Shown here: piece after piece, positions 16,811 to 24,704 of the stretch
Layout: each line of letters starts with the position of its first letter
Position numbering within the stretch: position 1 is the stretch's first letter
Source: JBAYST01 sp034932745
GTDB taxonomy: Bacteria > Bacillota_I > Bacilli_A > RFN20 > CAG-826
Direction: 5' to 3'
DNA: 64,000 bases
Assembly (NCBI GenBank): GCA_034932745.1
Contig: JAYFOJ010000002.1
Location: forward strand, 248,001-312,000
Notes under the pieces: generated by a model
Database searches by the model: none
The model's input: the letters and a program-made list of their open reading frames with translations, nothing else
Told to the model about the DNA's origin: nothing
Program-made: the position numbers and the translations under genes

Positions 16811-17397
16811 TTCGCTTCCTCCTCATCGCTTGACCAAGCGGCGTGATCATAGAACCATTTCTTAGCTTCGACAATCTTCTTTTTAAAAGACTCATCGATA
16901 ATGTTTTTGCCATCGTTTGTATATGCGATAAAACCGCCAATTAAATCATTAACTTCTTCAATTTTCAGATTTTCGAATTCGCTCTTAGCAGTTTCATCGT
17001 CGACGCATATTTGAACGAGTTTGAAAGATGAGAAATCGTAAAGATCCGCTCTTTTTTTGAGCCATTTCTTATATTTTTCACCATGACAAAATTCTATTAA
17101 TTCTTTTTCTAAGTGTGAGAAAAGTTGCTCTAATAGTTCCTGTCTATTGTGCATGATTTCTAAGTCTTTATTTCTTTGAAAACTAGCAAGTTTTAAATTG
17201 TATTCGTGCTCTAAATTTTGAACTTCTGAATTAATGTAATTCTTTTGTTCTTCTTTCAACTCTTTTTCGATTGAAACTTGAGCTTGCTCTTTTAATTCAT
17301 CGATGTCTTTTTGAAGTTGATCAACAATTTTAGCCACTTCCCCATCGATGATCTTTTTAAAGTAGAAATACAATTCTTCCTTATTTTGATAATCCAT
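16807..17397 (-). CDS. ntpE: V-type ATPase subunit E (peripheral stalk)
   Basis: The protein has 196 residues. The first 115 are a charged coiled coil (many Lys, Glu, Gln) and the rest is a small globular domain ending in an amphipathic segment, the layout of subunit E. It pairs with the G/H-type coiled coil to hold the head still. The position between F and A and the 4-base overlap with A support the call; sequence identity of E subunits is always low. Confidence 0.85.
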   Translation of the reverse strand: MDYQNKEELYFYFKKIIDGEVAKIVDQLQKDIDELKEQAQVSIEKELKEEQKNYINSEVQNLEHEYNLKLASFQRNKDLEIMHNRQELLEQLFSHLEKELIEFCHGEKYKKWLKKRADLYDFSSFKLVQICVDDETAKSEFENLKIEEVNDLIGGFIAYTNDGKNIIDESFKKKIVEAKKWFYDHAAWSSDEEEAK

Positions 17398-17398
17398 A

Positions 17399-17719
17399 TT
17401 AATCCCCCTTTAAATTCACACCGACTGCTTTACTTACGTAGGCATCAATTTTTTCGCCAATTTTAGCGTTTCCATGGCGATCTGGAATTTCGACGATTAA
17501 ACCATGAGTGTCGCGAAGTTTTAATTCCGAAATAACCTCTGGTGCAAGATCGATTAAATTAGTGGTAATTAAAACCATCGAAATCGTTGGATCAATAATC
17601 ACTTCTTCAAGGCGCTTTAAAAACACCTCTCGGTCATGAACTATTTCTCCTTCTATTCCGACTAGTCTCATTCCGACCAAAGCATCAAGACTATCACTGA
17701 AACAATAAAACCTCTCCAC
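17399..17719 (-). CDS. ntpF: V-type ATPase subunit F
   Basis: The protein has 106 residues. The alternating alpha/beta fold with ALVGMRLVGIEG near the N-terminus and VEIPDRHG in the second half is typical of subunit F. It binds subunit D in the rotor and regulates ATP hydrolysis. It starts 11 bases after the proteolipid stop, with GGAG before the ATG region. Confidence 0.9.
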   Translation of the reverse strand: MERFYCFSDSLDALVGMRLVGIEGEIVHDREVFLKRLEEVIIDPTISMVLITTNLIDLAPEVISELKLRDTHGLIVEIPDRHGNAKIGEKIDAYVSKAVGVNLKGD

Positions 17720-17730
17720 GATTAACTCCG

Positions 17731-18186
17731 TTAAGCGATAACTGGAATATTGTTGAGAATCAAAATCGAAATAAGTAATCCGTAAATCGCAACACCTTCA
17801 CCAAGAGCCACGAAGATTAAGGACTTACCTAAGTTCTTTGGGTTTTCAGAAATAGCACCAATAGCGGCTGGAGCAGCAGCAGCAACAGCAATTCCTGCGC
17901 CTAGTGCGGAAGCACCAGTTGCAATCGCTGCACCGATATATCCCAAACCTGCAGCTTGAGCGTATATCTCACCAGTAATTGTTGAATCGCTCGTAATTTC
18001 TGCGCCCAAAACACCAGGAGCAATTAGAGCTGTACCAAGAATCAAAGTAAAGAAGAGACTAATGTGCAAAATAATTCTTTTCTTTGCCTTACCTGCAGTA
18101 ACTTGACCTTTGAACACTTTGATAAGTGGCAAAGTAATGACGATTAGGCCTAATACTACTAGACCAAAGATAATCCATTCATTCAT
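17731..18186 (-). CDS. ntpK: V-type ATPase proteolipid subunit K (rotor ring)
   Basis: The protein has 151 residues with four hydrophobic helices (4-24, 37-60, 80-112, 120-146). The last two form the c-type hairpin, with GAAIATGASALGAGIAVA and the ion-binding carboxylate Glu130 in ALGEGVAIYG. The first hairpin lacks the Gly-rich proteolipid pattern, as seen in many clostridial K subunits. The ring moves H+ or Na+; the ion cannot be decided from what I see. A strong AGGTACTT-type ribosome site precedes ATG 18186, fitting the high copy number of this subunit. Confidence 0.93.
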   Translation of the reverse strand: MNEWIIFGLVVLGLIVITLPLIKVFKGQVTAGKAKKRIILHISLFFTLILGTALIAPGVLGAEITSDSTITGEIYAQAAGLGYIGAAIATGASALGAGIAVAAAAPAAIGAISENPKNLGKSLIFVALGEGVAIYGLLISILILNNIPVIA

Positions 18187-18198
18187 TTTAAGTACCTC

Positions 18199-20127
18199 CT
18201 AAAATAGTGGATTAAATATGTTTCCATCGCCCTCGAAAAAGCGAGAGAACATTTCATAGAACTCGAGCCTTAGGACTTGAATTCCAACTATCAAGCCTTC
18301 TAGACCCATGACGAATAGGTTCCCAAGGATCAAAACCACGATTGAACCGACACCAGATGTCATCTTCATTAATGTTGCAACGACAAGCATCATTCCAGCG
18401 TGAGAAAGAATAAAACCTCCAACACGTAGGAACGATAATGTGTTCGTAACATACGAGAGAATAACTTCAAATAATTCGAAGAATCCTTCGATTAAGAAAC
18501 CACCAAAACCATCTGGAAATAATTTCTGGTGATGCATCGCTCTTTCTAAAGGTTCCTTTAGGAAAATCAAAATAATTGGAACGACGATAAAGCAAACGAT
18601 GGTGATTGGATTGAAGACATTTTGAATATTGAAAAGCATCTGCATAATAATGCCAATCAAAACGAATCCGTATAACAAGAGACCGCTGATACCATTAGAT
18701 GAGAAAAGTGCATCTGCAAATTTCTTATTCCTAAATTTAACAAAAGTATTAATTACTATTGTTGTAACGATAATGACCGCACCAATGCCTACGGCAGCTA
18801 ATAACAAATTCATCGTCAAAGAATTATCCATCGGATGGATTGGATGGAGTTCAAAACCGAGCAAACCACTTAACCAACTATAGAAATAATCGAGAATAAA
18901 TGATTGACCAAATGTTTCACCATATATCACGCCAAATATAGCGCTTGATATACCAATCCTAGTCAAAATCGGCGCAAGAGAATTTTTAGTTAACTTGGTC
19001 ATGATAAAACCAATTAGACATAGTAGTAATCCTTGACCTAGGTCTCCAAACATCATTCCAAACAACAGCGAGTAAGTAATCGCCACTAATAATGTCGGAT
19101 CGACATCGTGGTAAGAAGGTACTCCGTACATTTCGACAAAAAATTTGAACGGACGAGTAAACCAGTTGTTCGTGAGTTTAGTCGGAGGTTGAAATCTCTT
19201 GTCGGCTTCCGCATCTTGTATTTGAATTTCGACATGAGTGATATCCTTAAAAAGATTTTTAAAGTTTTTCACTTGTTTCTGCTCGATGAAACCAGTTAAA
19301 GTCAACCGTTCACCAAACATTACGATATGCAAACGCGCTTTATAAATATCGCGAAGAAACATCATTTGTCCCATCAATTCATCGAATTTTTTCTTGTTCG
19401 ACTTGGTATCGTAAAAAACATCCTTCTTTAAGAACTTAATTTTGTTTTGTAGTTTTTCAATTTCGCTCGTTATATTTGCGATAGCAACTTCTGGTGTTCC
19501 TTGAACAAAGTTCGGAATTCGAATTCTTTCGAAGAACATCGAAGTAAAAATATTGTCGATTTCAGTTTTATATTCTTCGGTTGTGACGTACATGGACCAG
19601 ATAACTCCATCCCGCTCAGCAAAAGGTAGAAACAAAAATGGTTTTTGATCATAGAATCTAAGACGATCGGCGACATCGATAGGCAATTTTCCGAAACGAA
19701 TCACAATAAACCGTGTTTTAAATAAATCTTCAAACGGAGTATTCATGCTTTCGATGTTTTTTACTTGGAATAATGCTTCTTGATAGGTTTTAATTTCTTC
19801 TTCAGTCTTTTTGATTTCGGTGTATTTTTCTGTAATTTCTCTGTGAGAAGTTTCTATGAAATCACGTATTTCATCTAATTTTGCATTCGAACAAATAATC
19901 TTTTTTGAGTTAAATTTTAATTCGGTTAGATTTTCGATTTCGTGTAGTTTATCGATCAATGGTTCGCAAGGATTGGTCGTCTCATAAATTCTCGTTCCAT
20001 GGACAGTAGAAACAATTTTATTCGGATCGACAGCGTGAAAGCCACTGAAAGTGACGAAATTATCGAGCACTTCATCTAAGTACTCTTCAGTAGTAGTTAA
20101 GTTTACAAGCTTCAATTTACTAATCAT
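18199..20127 (-). CDS. ntpI: V-type ATPase subunit I (a-type membrane stator)
   Basis: The protein has 642 residues. The N-terminal half (1-330) is cytoplasmic and partly coiled coil. The C-terminal half carries about seven to eight membrane helices beginning at TYSLLFGMMFGDLGQG and ending with SFLRVGGFILSHAGMM and the ion-channel helix near VLRLEFYEMFSRF, which includes the essential arginine. It forms the half-channels that pass ions to the K ring. It lies 10 bases after subunit C in the same operon. Confidence 0.95.
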   Translation of the reverse strand: MISKLKLVNLTTTEEYLDEVLDNFVTFSGFHAVDPNKIVSTVHGTRIYETTNPCEPLIDKLHEIENLTELKFNSKKIICSNAKLDEIRDFIETSHREITEKYTEIKKTEEEIKTYQEALFQVKNIESMNTPFEDLFKTRFIVIRFGKLPIDVADRLRFYDQKPFLFLPFAERDGVIWSMYVTTEEYKTEIDNIFTSMFFERIRIPNFVQGTPEVAIANITSEIEKLQNKIKFLKKDVFYDTKSNKKKFDELMGQMMFLRDIYKARLHIVMFGERLTLTGFIEQKQVKNFKNLFKDITHVEIQIQDAEADKRFQPPTKLTNNWFTRPFKFFVEMYGVPSYHDVDPTLLVAITYSLLFGMMFGDLGQGLLLCLIGFIMTKLTKNSLAPILTRIGISSAIFGVIYGETFGQSFILDYFYSWLSGLLGFELHPIHPMDNSLTMNLLLAAVGIGAVIIVTTIVINTFVKFRNKKFADALFSSNGISGLLLYGFVLIGIIMQMLFNIQNVFNPITIVCFIVVPIILIFLKEPLERAMHHQKLFPDGFGGFLIEGFFELFEVILSYVTNTLSFLRVGGFILSHAGMMLVVATLMKMTSGVGSIVVLILGNLFVMGLEGLIVGIQVLRLEFYEMFSRFFEGDGNIFNPLF

Positions 20128-20137
20128 TGTCTACCTC

Positions 20138-21169
20138 CTAAAATACGAGCATCGATCTAATTTCTTGTTCTGACATTTGGTAATGAATTCCTTCGATAAT
20201 ATGGGTTAGATTTTCGATTTCTAGTTCGCCATAGAATATATACGCGAGGAATATCGTTGGCGCTGAGTTTGAGTAATACATAAACTTCCTCGCGATATTG
20301 AATCGAAGATGGTCGGTGAAGTATTCGAGATATACCTGGTCTTTACTTCCTAAATAAGGTCCGACTCCTGATTCGACAATCGCTTTAAAGATGTCATTTG
20401 GATCCTTTATTGCGATTATTTCATCTATCTTGTTCTCAAGAATTCTCGTCGAAGGAATTAGAATGGCTTTAATATCGGAATCCGCGATTCCATAGAACTT
20501 CTTGAGGCGATACACCTTAATCATGTTTTCCATTTCGATTCTAGCCTTGAACGCTTCATCAAGCGTCTTTTTGAGTTGGCCTTTATAGTTAGCTTTTATT
20601 TGTTTGAAGGCGTAATCGTAATAATCATTTTCGAATATCGATTCAAATTCGTAGTAACGAAGTTCGTCGTTTTTCTTTTTCGCATAGTTTTTAAGAATCT
20701 TATAGTATCTAGTGTTTTGCAATACATTAATAAGAGTCTCCATATCGCGAGCTTTTGTTAAACTGACAAAGTCAATTTTGGAATAATGATCGAAATAGAA
20801 TGGAATTTGCGCGACGACATCATAGACATCTTTGGAAATAAAACTTCGAATCATAGCCAAAATAACTTCATGTTCCATCCTAATTAAATCGAACATATAA
20901 AATGGTTTATCTTTTGAAGTAAAAAACTTCACTAACTTGATTGTTTGATTAAACCGCTGTCTTTTGATCAATCCCTCGATTCTCGAACGAGTAAGGGTGG
21001 CTTCTGGAATATTAGCAAGGATGTCTTTATATGCATCGTGTTTTTTTAAATACACTGCAACATCGTAGACGGTTTTCTTTTTTAATAATTCTTGATAGTC
21101 TTCTTCTTTTAAATCTCGGGCATGAAGGGTTTTAATTTTGGCAATCAGTGCATTATCTGAGAAAGCCAT
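20138..21169 (-). CDS. ntpC: V-type ATPase subunit C
   Basis: The protein has 343 residues, nearly all helical. It begins with DNALIAKIKTLHARDL and has a repeated pattern of YxxYxF helices, and it matches the subunit C (d-type) socket that links the central axle to the membrane ring. The assignment rests on length, helical content and place in the operon (between the small coiled-coil gene and subunit I). The early position differs from the E. hirae order, where C follows E. Confidence 0.88.
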   Translation of the reverse strand: MAFSDNALIAKIKTLHARDLKEEDYQELLKKKTVYDVAVYLKKHDAYKDILANIPEATLTRSRIEGLIKRQRFNQTIKLVKFFTSKDKPFYMFDLIRMEHEVILAMIRSFISKDVYDVVAQIPFYFDHYSKIDFVSLTKARDMETLINVLQNTRYYKILKNYAKKKNDELRYYEFESIFENDYYDYAFKQIKANYKGQLKKTLDEAFKARIEMENMIKVYRLKKFYGIADSDIKAILIPSTRILENKIDEIIAIKDPNDIFKAIVESGVGPYLGSKDQVYLEYFTDHLRFNIARKFMYYSNSAPTIFLAYIFYGELEIENLTHIIEGIHYQMSEQEIRSMLVF

Positions 21170-21181
21170 ACTTAGCCCTAT

Positions 21182-21493
21182 TTAATCCTTTAGACAGAAG
21201 TCTATTAACTGTTCGATCCAAAGTTCGTTGTGTTTTTCGTAATAAGAAACAATATTCTTTTCTTTACTCTTAGCTTCGCGAGTAATCTTTTTTGTCTTAA
21301 GTTCGTAATCTTCTTTAATCTTCTTTGCTAGTAGAGCAATTTGCTCTTTTGACTTAATTGAATACTCTTCGCTCATCTTGGCGCGGATAGCTTTTATGTA
21401 CTTAGAAAGTTCCTGCTTTTCCTTTTCGAGGTCGCTTATTTTGTTTTGCCCTTCTTTATCAAGAGCGATGATTTTTTCCACTAGTTCATCCAT
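21182..21493 (-). CDS. small coiled-coil protein, V-type ATPase G/H-like peripheral stalk subunit
   Basis: The protein has 103 residues from ATG 21493, almost entirely one charged helix (DLEKEKQELSKYIKAIRAK and so on). A long GGAGAGGGGGG ribosome site fixes this start; the longer frame from 21514 would place that site inside the gene. A V-ATPase operon needs a partner for subunit E in the stator stalk, and a first gene of this size and composition fits the G/H (NtpF-like) subunit. Sequence similarity alone would be weak. Confidence 0.75.
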   Translation of the reverse strand: MDELVEKIIALDKEGQNKISDLEKEKQELSKYIKAIRAKMSEEYSIKSKEQIALLAKKIKEDYELKTKKITREAKSKEKNIVSYYEKHNELWIEQLIDFCLKD

Positions 21494-21525
21494 AAAAAGC
21501 CCCCCTCTCCACATATGTAGTATTT

Positions 21526-21554
21526 TTTATATAAAAATAATTGGTAAAGTACAA
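21526..21554 (-). promoter_or_regulatory. V-ATPase operon promoter
   Basis: On the minus strand TTGTAC (21549-21554) and TATAAA (21526-21531) are 17 bases apart, about 30 bases before the first ATPase gene. It is the only good promoter upstream of the ten-gene run that ends with the signal peptidase. Confidence 0.5.
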
Positions 21555-21697
21555 CCTAGACAAAGTATGGACTTAATAAAACAATTAGTCAATATGGATG
21601 AACTATGTAGAAGTGTTACAAAAAAAGAAAGACTGTATCTATTTTTATTGAAACGGATGTTTAGATGATATTATTTTCGATTGTCGATGAGATAGCT

Positions 21698-22522
21698 TTA
21701 ATCGCTACCTTTTAACTTATTACACTTATGACATAGAGTCTGTAAATTCTCTGGGGTACTTTTACCGCCTTTTGAAATTGGAACAATGTGATCTATTTCC
21801 AAACCGTTTTTCGAATTTCGACCATTCCAACCACATCTGCAACAAGCAAAATTGTCTCGTTCGTATATTGCGAATCTCATTTTGTTTGAAACCTTGCCTC
21901 TTTCAACCTTGCACAAATAATCCCATACTTCTTTGTCGTTATAATAGCCACCGCTTTTATTTGAGATTCGCGCCAGCATGTTAATTGCATCATCCGCCCA
22001 AAATGTTTCGCTTTTCGTCGAATAGACATTTCCATTCATTCTTGAGCAAGACAAAGAAATCCGAATTTTGAAATCAGTGCATGGGTGTTGAATTAATGAA
22101 TTAACTTCATTTTTCTCGTATCTTCGTAGTGCTATTTTGATATACCGACTAGTATCTACATCGTATTGTCCATAATAGTTTAAATCTTTGATTTCTTTTT
22201 CATATTTGAGCAACATTTGATGATTAATAGATGCGTTTCTAATTTGTATTTCTACTTCGTCTTTGTTATCGCGAAGATAGTAGGTAAAGTATGCTCTACA
22301 AGTTATTTCGCCATAGTAATCGCAATTATCGTATATGTGAGACTGGCTAATACTATTAATTGAATAGAACTTATACCGGCTATTAATCTCTTCCATAGCC
22401 TTAAATGCTAGACTATGCTCACGAATAAATTTTTTATGAGTAGTGCTTATCACTAAATGACTAATTATCAAAAAGACAAAAACGATTGTTATTACTAAAA
22501 ACAACGCAAACAATGGTGTCAC
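21698..22522 (-). CDS. membrane-anchored HNH endonuclease-domain protein
   Basis: The protein has 274 residues. An N-terminal hydrophobic helix (4-28) is followed by about 180 residues I do not recognise, rich in Tyr and Ser. A compact C-terminal HNH domain (about 215-274) then carries CCRCGWNG, the LEIDHIVPISKGG core and CHKCNKLKG, so all metal ligands are present. HNH domains nick or cut DNA, but an N-terminal anchor is unusual for a restriction enzyme and suggests action at the membrane, perhaps on incoming DNA. The start is GTG at 22522 with AAGGA before it; there is no neighbouring methylase. Confidence 0.75.
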   Translation of the reverse strand: MTPLFALFLVITIVFVFLIISHLVISTTHKKFIREHSLAFKAMEEINSRYKFYSINSISQSHIYDNCDYYGEITCRAYFTYYLRDNKDEVEIQIRNASINHQMLLKYEKEIKDLNYYGQYDVDTSRYIKIALRRYEKNEVNSLIQHPCTDFKIRISLSCSRMNGNVYSTKSETFWADDAINMLARISNKSGGYYNDKEVWDYLCKVERGKVSNKMRFAIYERDNFACCRCGWNGRNSKNGLEIDHIVPISKGGKSTPENLQTLCHKCNKLKGSD

Positions 22523-22580
22523 AGTTGTTATTCCTTGAGTACATTATAAAACAAATAAATAACGGTTATTAATACTAATT

Positions 22581-22603
22581 AAAAAGCACCCTTCAAGGAT
22601 GCT
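22581..22603 (-). terminator. terminator after tRNA-Ala
   Basis: Read on the minus strand, AGCATCC and GGGTGCT pair around TTGAA and run into five T residues, just downstream of the tRNA 3' end. Confidence 0.75.
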
Positions 22604-22615
22604 TACTTTATAAGT

Positions 22616-22691
22616 TGGTGGACCTGAAGGGGATCGAACCCTCTACCTCATCGTTGCGAACGATGCGCTCTCCCAAATGAGCTACAGGCCC
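22616..22691 (-). tRNA. tRNA-Ala (anticodon CGC), CCA encoded
   Basis: The 76-base minus-strand sequence folds into a full cloverleaf: acceptor GGGCCTG/CAGGTCC with the alanine identity pair G3-U70, D-stem GCTC/GAGC, and anticodon stem CATCG/CGATG with loop TTCGCAA. The TTCGATC T-loop, discriminator A73 and encoded CCA are also present. The anticodon CGC reads the rare GCG codon, so the usual TGC alanine tRNA is expected elsewhere. Confidence 0.95.
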
Positions 22692-22737
22692 ACGTGCCTT
22701 ATTATTCTAATTAAGTTAAGTACCTTAAACAAGTAAA

Positions 22738-23961
22738 TTATTCGTCCTTTGAATGTTCGTCTTCTTCGTCGTTCATTTCAATCTGCGCACTGCTTCCAGC
22801 GATGCGTGTGAAATTAGTATTGATGCGACTAACGCGATTATCGAGAATTCCCTTGCCCTCTGTTGCCCTAGTTAAATTAGTCGAGAATTTATCCCATTCG
22901 CGACCGAACATTTCGAAATCTTTACCAAGACGTTTCAATTGTTTATTAATCTCTTCGATTTTTTCGCTTCTTTCGTAATTTATGCGAAGCATTTTTAAAG
23001 TTGCAAGGATGGGTTGAAGAGTGCTTGGAGAGGTAATCACAACATCAGATTGACGGGCGTATTCCACTACTTCTGGACAATCGTGATGGATAAAAGCAAA
23101 AACACCATCATTTGGAATAAACATTATTGCTTGTGGTTCGGTTTTATTACTAATAATGTATTTCTTTTTTATATCAGTGATATGTTTCTTAACTGCATTT
23201 GCAAAATCTTTGCGGACTTTTTCTTTTTCGACATCCGTCTTTGCATCTTGCATTTTAGAATAATCGCTAAATGGGAATTTGGAATCGATACAAATGTAAT
23301 ACTTCCCTTTGGTGTAGACAATTGCGTCTGCTCTTACATCTTCTCCACCGTCTTTACTTTCACGAATTGTAAATTGTTCTTCAAATAAGCCGGTCGTGGT
23401 ACCGAAAACATTGTTAAGAATTGAAGATAGTTGAAGTTCTCCGTATTGGCCTCTAGTTTGATTGCCTTCTAAAACTTGTTTTAATGATGTGACATCGCTA
23501 GATAAGACCGCTAATGATTTTTGAGCATCGTCGATCTTCTGAATTCTTTCTCTTAAATCGCTCATCGTCTGATTGGTTTTGGTATATCCTTCAGACAATT
23601 TTTCTTCGACTTTCTTATTAATTTCAGAAAGTTTCTCGTCGACTTGCTTATTAAGCGACAAGAATTTGTCTTCCATTTGTTTGTTAATACTAATTTGGAA
23701 TTTATCTAACTTCTCATTAGAGAGTTCATTATTCGTTCTTCCTTGGGTAATGATTTCATTCATCGATTTAGTCATTGCTAGTTCAATATCTTTATTAATC
23801 GTTTGTGAAAGTTGCTCGACCTTTGTTTCAATCGATCCAATTTCTTTAATGCTCTCATTATCGAAAGTTTTGTTACTTGGCTTTTTAAGCAAAACAATCA
23901 ATATTAAAACGATCAACGCAATCAAGCTAGCGGACGCTAATACTATTAAAGCGATATCCAT
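22738..23961 (-). CDS. rmuC: DNA recombination protein RmuC family
   Basis: The protein has 407 residues. An N-terminal membrane helix (4-26) is followed by a long coiled coil (40-160) with repeated DKFQ/NKQVDEKLSEIN blocks, and then the RmuC nuclease-like domain (165-370). That domain contains RGQYGELQLSSIL, EDVRADAIVY and CIDSKFPFSDY, the PD-D/ExK-like core. RmuC limits DNA rearrangements and may act on DNA ends. An AGGAGG site lies before ATG 23961. The acidic tail after residue 390 is ordinary for the family. Confidence 0.92.
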   Translation of the reverse strand: MDIALIVLASASLIALIVLILIVLLKKPSNKTFDNESIKEIGSIETKVEQLSQTINKDIELAMTKSMNEIITQGRTNNELSNEKLDKFQISINKQMEDKFLSLNKQVDEKLSEINKKVEEKLSEGYTKTNQTMSDLRERIQKIDDAQKSLAVLSSDVTSLKQVLEGNQTRGQYGELQLSSILNNVFGTTTGLFEEQFTIRESKDGGEDVRADAIVYTKGKYYICIDSKFPFSDYSKMQDAKTDVEKEKVRKDFANAVKKHITDIKKKYIISNKTEPQAIMFIPNDGVFAFIHHDCPEVVEYARQSDVVITSPSTLQPILATLKMLRINYERSEKIEEINKQLKRLGKDFEMFGREWDKFSTNLTRATEGKGILDNRVSRINTNFTRIAGSSAQIEMNDEEDEHSKDE

Positions 23962-24164
23962 AAAATGCCTCCTAGATTAAGATAAGTCCTTACTATTTTA
24001 TCACAACAAAACAGTCTAATAGATTACAAATATGCTCCGATATTTATTAAATCCAATAAAACCAATTATTTATTGATAAATATATTGAGCGCATTCATAT
24101 CTAACTGCTCAACAAGTTCTTGCAAGTGAAATGTGCTAGAAGTAAGAATATACTATTACTAGCC

Positions 24165-24704
24165 ATGAACCTAGCAACACTCAAAAAAGCAATGCTATCA
24201 CTTAAAGGTGGCGATATCTCCGCGCTCGAAACGATTTATGAAGAAACGAGACGTGGAGTTTTTACGTTCGTGCTTCCAATCGTTAACAATTATCAAGAAG
24301 CAGAAGACATCATGCAGTCGACATATGTTCGTTTATACGAAAACATTGCTCAGTACGATGAAAACAAAAACCCTCTTAACTGGATTCTAACCATTGCGAA
24401 GAATTTGGCATTGACGGATCTAGTCAAAACAAAAAGGGAAACGGCATGTGACTTCAATGACGAAATTCATACAAATGATATCTTCACAAACATGCCTGAG
24501 ATTGACACTCCAATTATCGATCTCGCAAATAAGGTTCTCACAGAGGAAGAATTTCACATCGTTATGCTTTACGTAATTGGAGAATACAAACATCGCGAAA
24601 TTGCTGAAATCCTATCCATTCCTTTAGGAACTGTGACATGGAAGTATAACAACGCGCTGAAGAAACTCAAGATTGAAATTAAAAAGAAAGGTTTGGAAAA
24701 ATGA
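24165..24704 (+). CDS. ECF-type RNA polymerase sigma factor
   Basis: The protein has 179 residues. Region 2 spans about 15-75 (YQEAEDIMQSTYVRLYENI) and region 4 spans about 120-172, with a helix-turn-helix (HREIAEILSIPLGTVTWKYN). The start at ATG 24165 gives the usual sigma-70 ECF length; upstream in-frame TTG 24120 adds residues unlike the family. A -10-like TATACT is at 24149-24154, only 10 bases before the ATG, with no ribosome site. It overlaps the next gene, its probable anti-sigma factor, by 4 bases. It likely controls an envelope or stress regulon, possibly including its own operon. Confidence 0.88.
   Translation: MNLATLKKAMLSLKGGDISALETIYEETRRGVFTFVLPIVNNYQEAEDIMQSTYVRLYENIAQYDENKNPLNWILTIAKNLALTDLVKTKRETACDFNDEIHTNDIFTNMPEIDTPIIDLANKVLTEEEFHIVMLYVIGEYKHREIAEILSIPLGTVTWKYNNALKKLKIEIKKKGLEK

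Noticed and set aside
21568..21669. 33-codon open reading frame starting MDLIKQLVNMDELC on the plus strand upstream of the V-ATPase operon
   Set aside because: No ribosome site, and it runs antisense through the V-ATPase promoter; no family resemblance. Not convincing as a gene.
24085..24112. TTGAGC/GCTCAA dyad with a 16-base gap upstream of the sigma factor
   Set aside because: Only six bases per arm in AT-rich DNA, with no relation to a promoter I can place; may be chance.
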